DNA of 54,098 bases from Aquibacillus koreensis (GTDB lineage: Bacteria > Bacillota > Bacilli > Bacillales > Amphibacillaceae). The DNA is taken from assembly GCF_025154055.1 (NCBI RefSeq), contig NZ_JAOALK010000017.1, positions 1-54,098 on the forward strand. The letters run 5' to 3'. The translations under genes were made by a program, and so were the position numbers. Below the pieces are notes generated by a model that saw nothing but the letters and a program-made list of their open reading frames with translations, made no database searches and was not told where the DNA came from. Positions 48,100 to 54,098 of the stretch are shown one piece after another. How positions within the stretch are numbered: the first letter of the stretch is position 1; each line of letters begins with the position of its first letter.

Positions 48100-49392
48100 G
48101 TGAGTATAGTGTTATCTAAAATAGTATTTTTAGCTGGTACGCGCATAAGGAATAAAGAAATAACGAATAGTCTTCGGTTTTTAAAGCAATCAGATCGATG
48201 GAGTATTGCGCAATTGGAACAATATCAGCTAGAAAAGTGTAAAGAATTATTGGAATGGGCATATAATAAGTCGACTTTTTATAGAAATAAATGCGAAGAA
48301 AAGAACGTGCATCCAGATGATCTCAAAACCTTAGCTGATTTAGTGTGTTTTCCAACAGTGTCAAAACAAGAGGTCTTAACCTATACGAAAGATATTCAGA
48401 TTAAAGAAGGCTTTGACAAGTTGTTCTTTTCAGAAACATCGGGGAGCACCGGTCAGCCCCTAGTCTTCTACCGAAACAAACAGTGGGATGCAAGGCACCG
48501 TGCAGCCATGTTTCGCGGATATTCCTGGTATGGAGTCAAGCCTTGGGAGAAAAACGGCTATTTTTGGGGCTATAATATTGCAAAAGATAAACAAAGAAAA
48601 GTAAAATTATTAGATTTTCTTGTTAATCGATTCCGTTTGTTTTCCTATAAACAAGAAGACATCGAAGCGTTTGTAAAAAAATTAAAGCATGCTTCCTATC
48701 TCGAAGGGTATTCATCAATGATTTATGAAGTAGCCAAAATGATTAACGATAAGGGTTTACATCAAAAAATTGATTTAAAAATGATAAAAGGAACATCAGA
48801 AAAAATTCTAGATAAATACCAAGAGGAAGTTGAAAAAGCGTTTGGGAAAAAGATGATCAGTGAGTATGGTGCGGCGGAAGCAGGAATCATTGGTTTTGAA
48901 TGTCCTGAAGGAAAGATGCATATCACGATGGAAAATGTCATCGTAGAGGAAGAGGACGGCGAAATAATAGTAACGAATCTGATGTCAAAGTCTTTTCCGA
49001 TCATCCGTTACCGCTTAGGTGATTACATAAAACTAAATAAGGAAACAACATGCGCTTGCGGTAGAGAGCATTATGTCATCGAAGACATCATTGGCAGAGT
49101 TGGCTCGACAATTAAAGGCCATACCACGAATTATCCAAGCATGGTGTTTTATTACGTATTTAAAAATTTAGCGATGACAGATCAATTAGTGTTAAATTAT
49201 CAAGCACACCAGCATCAAGTGGGAAAGGTGCTTGTGTATGTGGAGCAAAAGTTATCTCCAGACAAAATGCACGTGCTACAACAGGAATTTAAGAAATATT
49301 TTAAAGACGATGTCGATGTTGACATTCAAGATCAACACCCGATTGAACGATTGAATGGAAAAATGAAAGATTTTATCTCTAATTTAGAGTAG
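48100..49392 (+). CDS. PaaK/CapK-like adenylate-forming enzyme
   Basis: A 430-residue member of the phenylacetate-CoA ligase superfamily. The AMP-binding loop is FSETSGSTGQPLVFYRN (about 107-123), followed by GTSEKILD, ISEYGAAEAGIIGFECPEG and the hinge region RYRLGDY. A CACGRE segment has two cysteines (CAC) seen in CapK-type proteins. Relatives in capsule clusters (CapK) are of unclear function; activation of an acyl group to decorate the glycan is plausible but unproven. It starts at a GTG at 48100; a GTG at 48109 is an alternative. galE follows after only 12 bases. Confidence 0.82.
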   Translation: MSIVLSKIVFLAGTRIRNKEITNSLRFLKQSDRWSIAQLEQYQLEKCKELLEWAYNKSTFYRNKCEEKNVHPDDLKTLADLVCFPTVSKQEVLTYTKDIQIKEGFDKLFFSETSGSTGQPLVFYRNKQWDARHRAAMFRGYSWYGVKPWEKNGYFWGYNIAKDKQRKVKLLDFLVNRFRLFSYKQEDIEAFVKKLKHASYLEGYSSMIYEVAKMINDKGLHQKIDLKMIKGTSEKILDKYQEEVEKAFGKKMISEYGAAEAGIIGFECPEGKMHITMENVIVEEEDGEIIVTNLMSKSFPIIRYRLGDYIKLNKETTCACGREHYVIEDIIGRVGSTIKGHTTNYPSMVFYYVFKNLAMTDQLVLNYQAHQHQVGKVLVYVEQKLSPDKMHVLQQEFKKYFKDDVDVDIQDQHPIERLNGKMKDFISNLE

Positions 49393-49404
49393 GGAGTGGA
49401 GACA

Positions 49405-50418
49405 ATGGCTATTCTGGTGACAGGTGGAGCTGGTTACATTGGAAGTCACACATGTGTGGAGTTACTTGAGACAGGTTATGACATTGTAGTGCTAGACAAC
49501 TTTATAAATAGTCATCCAGAATCACTATACAGAGTAAAAGAGATAACAGATAAAGACTTTCCGATTATTAAAGGTGATTTGCTAGATAGAGAGAGGATCG
49601 AACAGGTCTTTCAAAACTATAAAATAACGGCGGTTATCCATTTTGCAGGGTTAAAAGCAGTTGATAAGTCGGTGCAAGATCCATTAACGTATTATCACAA
49701 TAATGTAACAGGTACCATCCAATTATGTAGCGTCATGCAGCAATACCGTGTGAAAAACCTCGTTTTCAGTTCTTCTGCGACGGTATATGGAAAAGCGGAT
49801 CAGGTACCGATACCAGAAGATGCACCACTGCAAACAACGAATCCATATGGATCGAGCAAATTAATGAATGAAATGATTTTGAAAGACCTTTATCAATCAG
49901 ACAAGGAATGGTCCATTACTTTATTACGGTATTTTAATCCAATTGGTGCACATCCAAGTGGGGAAATTGGGGAAGATCCGAATGGGATTCCGAATAATCT
50001 TATGCCATACATCACACAAGTTGCAGCAGGTAAGTTAAACGAACTGAACGTATATGGGAACGATTATGACACACATGATGGCACAGGAGTAAGAGATTAT
50101 ATTCACGTCGTAGACTTAGCGAATGGTCATGTGAAAGCTGTAGATAAAGTTTTAAATCACACAGGTGTGGAAACATATAACCTAGGTACCGGAAAAGGCT
50201 ATAGCGTTTTGGAGATGATTCAAACGTTTGAACAAGTAAACAATGTATCTATACCTTACAAAGTAGTCGACAGACGCGCTGGTGATGTGGGAGCTTGTTT
50301 CGCAAATCCAACGAAAGCAGAAAAAGAGCTAAATTGGAAAGCTTCGCGCACCATTCAAAACATGTGTGAAGATGCATGGCGATGGCAATCACAGAACGTT
50401 TCGGGGTTCTCATTGTGA
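49405..50418 (+). CDS. galE: UDP-glucose 4-epimerase
   Basis: Interconverts UDP-glucose and UDP-galactose (possibly the GlcNAc/GalNAc forms) with bound NAD. 337 residues. NAD-binding GGAGYIGSH at residues 7-15; SSSATVYG and NPYGSSK supply the Ser and Tyr-x-x-x-Lys. The ATG at 49405 has GGGAG/GGAG upstream; a GTG at 49396 is in frame but overlaps it. It closes the operon of glycan genes and supplies sugar for the polymer; Gal utilisation genes are absent nearby. Confidence 0.93.
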   Translation: MAILVTGGAGYIGSHTCVELLETGYDIVVLDNFINSHPESLYRVKEITDKDFPIIKGDLLDRERIEQVFQNYKITAVIHFAGLKAVDKSVQDPLTYYHNNVTGTIQLCSVMQQYRVKNLVFSSSATVYGKADQVPIPEDAPLQTTNPYGSSKLMNEMILKDLYQSDKEWSITLLRYFNPIGAHPSGEIGEDPNGIPNNLMPYITQVAAGKLNELNVYGNDYDTHDGTGVRDYIHVVDLANGHVKAVDKVLNHTGVETYNLGTGKGYSVLEMIQTFEQVNNVSIPYKVVDRRAGDVGACFANPTKAEKELNWKASRTIQNMCEDAWRWQSQNVSGFSL

Positions 50419-50706
50419 ATGAAAGGGCTATCATTAAAGTTTAGTTCAAAATTGTAAAAATAACACATGATTTTTCTCTGCTTATATGCTATAGTTACTA
50501 CAGTTTAAATAGAAAAGGCCTTTTATAGTACAGTTTATTTTTCCCATAGGATACATAGCATTTCTGCTAAAATATTCTTGTTAAGCGTAGTAATCTATGA
50601 AAACAAACCTTTTTATTTAAAAAATATATACTTATGAAACTTTTAATCCTTTCACACCGTCTAATTAAGAGATAAAAACATGAAGGGGTTTTAGGGGGAA
50701 AATAGC
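50419..50706 (+). other. Gap before the second TagO-like gene
   Basis: 288 AT-rich bases. It contains AAAAGGCCTTTT (about 50513-50524), a small palindrome, but no clear terminator or promoter. No gene seen. Confidence 0.3.
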
Positions 50707-51753
50707 ATGGAATATATAGCATTAGTTATATGCTTATTGATATCAGTTTTTATTACACCTTATATAAAAAAGTTAGCAATTCGAATTGGTGCAGTTGACC
50801 AGCCAAGCCAACGTAAAGTACATCTAAAAGTAATGCCAAGACTTGGTGGCCTTGCCATTTACATTAGCTTTGTCGTTGGGTTTATCGTCTTTAATCCAGA
50901 TAGCCCATATTTCTGGCACATATTAGTTGGGGCTACACTAATCACCGCGATTGGTTTCCTCGATGATTTATATGAGTTAACGGCAAAAGTGAAATTTATT
51001 GTGCAGATCGTTGCTGCTTCGATTGTCGTGCTAGGTGGAGCGCAAATTAATTTTGTAAACTTACCATTTGGTGAAACAGTACATTTTGGATACTTGAGTA
51101 TTCCAATTACAATCTTATGGATTGTTGGTGTAACAAATGCGATTAACCTCATCGACGGTCTTGATGGATTAGCGGCAGGTGTTTCATCGATTGCATTGAT
51201 TACAATCTCGGGTCTTGCAATATCTTTAGGTGATACATTTGTTTCGATGATTGGCTTTATCCTATTAGGGAGCACGTTAGGCTTTTTGGTTTACAACTTC
51301 TACCCAGCCAAGATTTTCATGGGGGATACGGGTGCATTACTGTTAGGATACATGATTGGTGTCTTATCGATCTTAGGATTTAAGAACGCGACATTATTCT
51401 CGTTAATTGTTCCAATTACAATCTTAGGTGTACCAATCTTAGATACATTCTTTGCAATTGTAAGGAGAGTAATACAACGCAAGCCACTATCTGCGCCGGA
51501 CAAATTACATTTGCACCATTGTCTGATAAAACTAGGGTTTGGACATCGCCAAACCGTTATCCTGATCTATGTAATGAGTGCACTATTCAGCATTGCAGCG
51601 ATTATCTTTACAAAATCAACGATGTGGGGATCTACAATCACGTTGTTTGCCATGCTATTATTGATCGAAATTACAGTGGAGATTACAGGGCTTATCAGTG
51701 ATAAATATCGACCAATCCTTCGTTTGCTACAAGGCAGTCGAATGAGAAAATAA
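50707..51753 (+). CDS. tagO: Undecaprenyl-phosphate GlcNAc-1-phosphate transferase (paralogue 2)
   Basis: Second member of the WecA/TagO family in this window: 348 residues, about ten to eleven membrane helices, Asp86-Asp87 in FLDDLYE, NLIDGLDGLAAGV, FMGDTGALLLGY and HLHHCLIKLGFGHRQTV. It shares the start block (KKLAIRIGAVDQPSQRKVH against KKLAIKIGAVDYPNARKIH) with the first copy, so they are true paralogues. Adjacent tagD and a CDP-glycerol transferase (minus strand) suggest that this copy is the teichoic-acid TagO and the first serves the other glycan, but the reverse is possible. Confidence 0.9.
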   Translation: MEYIALVICLLISVFITPYIKKLAIRIGAVDQPSQRKVHLKVMPRLGGLAIYISFVVGFIVFNPDSPYFWHILVGATLITAIGFLDDLYELTAKVKFIVQIVAASIVVLGGAQINFVNLPFGETVHFGYLSIPITILWIVGVTNAINLIDGLDGLAAGVSSIALITISGLAISLGDTFVSMIGFILLGSTLGFLVYNFYPAKIFMGDTGALLLGYMIGVLSILGFKNATLFSLIVPITILGVPILDTFFAIVRRVIQRKPLSAPDKLHLHHCLIKLGFGHRQTVILIYVMSALFSIAAIIFTKSTMWGSTITLFAMLLLIEITVEITGLISDKYRPILRLLQGSRMRK

Positions 51754-51758
51754 TAGAT

Positions 51759-51800
51759 AAAACCCGCTTTCTTATTATAGGAAGGCGGGTTTTCTTATTT
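51759..51800 (+). terminator. Terminator after second TagO-like gene
   Basis: AAAACCCGCTTTC, loop TTATTATAG, GAAGGCGGGTTTT with one G-T pair, then CTTATTT. Confidence 0.88.
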
Positions 51801-51819
51801 ATTAATCAATATACTAACC

Positions 51820-51860
51820 GGGTGGTTGCTCACACAACTGAACGGAGCAATGTACCACCC
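51820..51860. repeat. Inverted repeat GGGTGG-TTGCTC between convergent genes
   Basis: GGGTGGTTGCTC pairs with GAGCAA and CCACCC across a four-base bulge (TGTA). It lies between two converging terminators and may be the remains of an element or an additional stabilising hairpin. Confidence 0.6.
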
Positions 51861-51910
51861 CAAAAATAAAAAAAAAAGCGATACCTCCTACCACAAAAGT
51901 AGAAAGTATC
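51861..51910 (-). terminator. Terminator of the tagD operon (minus strand)
   Basis: On the minus strand GATAC..CTAC pairs with GTAG..GTATC (forward 51880-51910), followed by a long T tract (the run of A at 51861-51877). Confidence 0.85.
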
Positions 51911-51917
51911 ACTATCA

Positions 51918-53096
51918 TTATTGCATCGCTTCGTAGCGTTCTTCCTCTGCATAAACTGCCTTAACAATGTTCTGGCTTGAATTCCCACGTGAATATCGAT
52001 TCCACTCATTAGCATAGGCCTTAACTTTATCCATATCAAATTGATTTGACTGGATCTGTTGAATAACTTCTTCCGTTGTACGAGCAATCGGCCCAGGTAG
52101 ATTTGATTCAAAGTCTTCCCAGAAGCCACGTTCATTCGTGTAACTTTCTAGGTCATACGTGAAGAAAATCATCGGTTTGCCTAGTAATGAATATTCAAAT
52201 GGAATAGATGAATAATCAGTAATTAATAGATCCGTAACTAGTAATAAATGATTAATATCTTCATAGTCAGAGAGATCATATACAAATTCTGGATATTTGT
52301 TGTCAAATTTACCTTTTATAGCTGGATGAAGACGTAAGAATAGCACATAATCATCGCCTAGCTCTTGGTACATTGTTTCAATTTCTAGTGCGATGTTTGC
52401 AGAATTTAATTGGCTATCTCTATATGTTGGTGCGTACATAATTACTTTTTTGTCATTAATAATAGGATAGGACTCGTGTAATGAGTGCTTAATATCATTG
52501 ACTAACTTTTTATTAAAAAAGAAATCAGTTCTTGGTATGCCTGTCCTTAGTATATTTTCATTCTGAACGCCGAAACTACTGCGGAAAATGGAACTCATTT
52601 TCTCTGAACCAACGACAACATAGGTGAAACGACTGTAAACATCTATAAAGCGTTGTCTAGCGCGTTCGCTACGATTTACGATGGATGGGTCCAATAAGCC
52701 AAATTGTTTGATTGCACCCGCTGCATGCCATAATTGAACACATACAACATTTGGCTTAAAGTCCGTAACAGATAAAAATCCAAAGTAATTGTCAATGAAA
52801 ACTACTTTGGACGTGGCTATGTGATAGATCGACTGAACAAAATGAATTAGATTCGTTGTTTCAAAGTCTAATACTTTTTGACTTTCGTCAGTAGAGAAAT
52901 CAACTCTACAACTAGTCTTCTTTAATATGACGATCTCATCATCATTCAATTGTTTTAGTTCATGTATTACATAGTCTATATTATCCCCGAAAGAAGCAAC
53001 AAAAGTTGTTTTTTCCTTTTGAGGAAATAACTTAAAGAGATTAAAAAAGATCCTGAAAATAAAAAGGTAACTAGAAATTACTAGTTCCCTAACCAT
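51918..53096 (-). CDS. CDP-glycerol glycerophosphotransferase family protein
   Basis: A 392-residue TagB/TagF-type enzyme that transfers glycerol phosphate from CDP-glycerol to a teichoic-acid or glycan acceptor at the membrane. It starts with a short hydrophobic/amphipathic stretch (SSYLFIFRIFFNLFKLF). Family motifs: QLWHAAGAIKQFGL, APTYRD, RLHP and ITDYSSIPFEYSLLGKPMIFF. At about 390 residues it is the size of TagB (primase), much shorter than TagF. It overlaps tagD by eight bases, and CDP-glycerol is made by that gene. Alternative: modification of another polymer with glycerol phosphate. Confidence 0.88.
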   Translation of the reverse strand: MVRELVISSYLFIFRIFFNLFKLFPQKEKTTFVASFGDNIDYVIHELKQLNDDEIVILKKTSCRVDFSTDESQKVLDFETTNLIHFVQSIYHIATSKVVFIDNYFGFLSVTDFKPNVVCVQLWHAAGAIKQFGLLDPSIVNRSERARQRFIDVYSRFTYVVVGSEKMSSIFRSSFGVQNENILRTGIPRTDFFFNKKLVNDIKHSLHESYPIINDKKVIMYAPTYRDSQLNSANIALEIETMYQELGDDYVLFLRLHPAIKGKFDNKYPEFVYDLSDYEDINHLLLVTDLLITDYSSIPFEYSLLGKPMIFFTYDLESYTNERGFWEDFESNLPGPIARTTEEVIQQIQSNQFDMDKVKAYANEWNRYSRGNSSQNIVKAVYAEEERYEAMQ

Positions 53097-53487
53097 TGTT
53101 TACCTTTTGCATATCTGTCTTTATTTTTGTAGTTGAAATACCAACTGTTCTAGGAAGATAAATTACTTCACAGTAATCTTCTAGAAAATCAAATTTCCCT
53201 TCCCAGTCATCACCCATAACAAACACATCAATATTATGTTTTTTTACGTCATCTATTTTTTGTTCCCATTCATTTTCAGGAATCACTTCATCTACATAGC
53301 GAATTGCTTCTAAAATAAGTTTGCGATTTTCATAGCTATGGTATGCTTTTTTTCCTTTAATTGCATTAAATTCATCTGTAGAGATAGCCACAGTTAGATG
53401 ATCGCCCAATTCTTTTGCGCGTCGAAGTATATTTATATGTCCATTATGAATTAAGTCAAATGTTCCGTAAGTTAATACTTTTTTCAA
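53089..53487 (-). CDS. tagD: Glycerol-3-phosphate cytidylyltransferase
   Basis: Makes CDP-glycerol from CTP and glycerol-3-phosphate. 132 residues (129 in B. subtilis). The N-terminus KKVLTYGTFDLIHNGH contains the HxGH motif (His14, His17), followed by AISTDEFNAIKGKKAYHSYE, NIDVFVMGDDWEGKFDFL and RTVGISTTKIK, the second nucleotide motif. I chose a TTG start at complement 53487, which has AAGGGGTG 8 bases before it; a GTG at 53496 is in frame but overlaps that site. It is co-transcribed with the glycerophosphotransferase gene. Confidence 0.95.
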   Translation of the reverse strand: MKKVLTYGTFDLIHNGHINILRRAKELGDHLTVAISTDEFNAIKGKKAYHSYENRKLILEAIRYVDEVIPENEWEQKIDDVKKHNIDVFVMGDDWEGKFDFLEDYCEVIYLPRTVGISTTKIKTDMQKVNNG

Positions 53488-53660
53488 AAAAATCACACCC
53501 CTTAAAGGTTGTTTGCAAATAATAATACCGTAATTTACATTATATTTACAATGGTACTATAAATCAAGTGGTAAAAAAAACATCTTTATCCATAAAGCTA
53601 TAAATCTTAGTTTGAAATAGATCAAATATAAAAATATAGAACAAAATGGTAAATAAGATC

Positions 53661-53689
53661 TTAACATTTTGACAAAAACATTGCATAAT
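53661..53689 (+). promoter_or_regulatory. Sigma-A promoter of the right-edge PA14 gene
   Basis: TTAACA at 53661-53666, a 17-base spacer and CATAAT at 53684-53689: each box is one base off consensus. The start would be near 53696, some 32 bases before the proposed start of the PA14 gene. Confidence 0.65.
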
Positions 53690-53727
53690 AGACATTGTAC
53701 TACAATTTTTGGAGGGAGGGATTTCTC

Positions 53728-54098
53728 GTTAATAGAAATAACTTTAATTACAGATGGCTTTACTCTAGTATTCTAGTAATCTTAGGAATAAGCTTTTTAT
53801 TTATTGGTTCTGTATCTGCTGCCGAAAAACAATGGACAGGTTCTTTCTTTGATCAAAGAAATTTATCTGGTAATAGTGAGCAGGTGTCCATGGATAAAAT
53901 AAACTTCGATTGGGGTTATAATGCACCCAGCGACACCATGCCACATTATAATTTTTCTGCTACCTTGAAAAAGACAATTGAGGGAGAGAAAGATTATTTT
54001 GTACAAACCTATGCAGATGATGGTATTCGAGTAAAGGCGGGTAATCAAGTACTCATTGATCGCTGGTCTGGTTCAGCGGGGACATACAATCAAGCATT
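53728..54098 (+). CDS. PA14-repeat secreted protein, partial at right edge
   Basis: This frame has no ATG, GTG or TTG near its start, but codes for a clear secreted PA14 protein: a basic n-region (NRNNFNYRW), hydrophobic core (LYSSILVILGISFLFIGSVSA), cleavage after SAA, then INFDWGYNAPSDTMPHYNFS and DYFVQTYADDGIRV and VLIDRWSGSAGTYNQ, all close to the first module of the autolysin at 39071. GGAGGGAGGG at 53711-53720 is a strong Shine-Dalgarno, 8 bases before GTT at 53728. The protein continues past the window, so its length and C-terminus are unknown. A promoter lies just upstream. Either a GTT start is used, or the true start is a TTG at about 53695 before the Shine-Dalgarno, or a substitution has hit the start codon. 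Confidence 0.8.

Overview
The window looks like chromosomal DNA of a spore-forming, flagellated, moderately AT-rich member of the Bacillaceae, most likely near Oceanobacillus, Virgibacillus or Gracilibacillus. This rests on protein resemblance and on the B. subtilis-like order upp, atp operon, ywzB, ywmB, murA, spoIID, spoIIQ, spoIIID, mbl, flhO, flhP, fabZ. I could not run a database search, so the genus is an inference.

Layout. 1-5.7 kb: a dispersed repeat at the left edge, upp and mnaA, then an accessory insert of a NERD-domain gene (minus strand) bracketed by two 21-bp tandem arrays and a Vpr-like secreted subtilase. 5.7-13.5 kb: a complete F-type ATP synthase operon (atpZ-like, I, B, E, F, H, A, G, D, C) with its own sigma-A promoter, a hairpin between atpE and atpF and a large inverted-repeat element between atpD and atpC. 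13.5-27.5 kb: a conserved core of peptidoglycan, sporulation and flagellar genes, interrupted by three accessory genes: a heptad-repeat coiled-coil protein, an LD-carboxypeptidase and an AimR-like TPR protein preceded by two Spo0A boxes. 27.5-33.4 kb: a small acidic lipoprotein and a TetR-controlled tripartite-type RND efflux operon with two operator-like sites.

33.4-54.1 kb is a cell-surface glycan region. It starts and ends with two TagO/WecA-type initiating transferases and holds the sugar-nucleotide genes gtaB, ugd and galE, a Wzx-type flippase, an O-antigen ligase/polymerase family protein, several glycosyltransferases, a PaaK/CapK-like adenylating enzyme, and tagD with a CDP-glycerol glycerophosphotransferase. 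Together with mnaA these could make a teichuronic-acid or capsule-like polymer and a glycerol-phosphate-containing polymer. Two large PA14-repeat surface proteins sit in it; one ends in an SH3 and a glucosaminidase domain, and the other runs off the right edge.

The most unusual aspects are: (1) several unrelated families of phased tandem repeats in intergenic space, usually just behind a terminator, with exact periods (21, 52 and 200 bp) and, in two families, compensatory changes that keep inverted symmetry; (2) the AimR-like gene with paired Spo0A boxes and no visible peptide gene; (3) both PA14 genes lack an ATG, GTG or TTG at the position their Shine-Dalgarno and signal peptide demand, and in one the Shine-Dalgarno lies in the arm of a long hairpin. 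No rRNA, tRNA, CRISPR array or transposase gene was seen.
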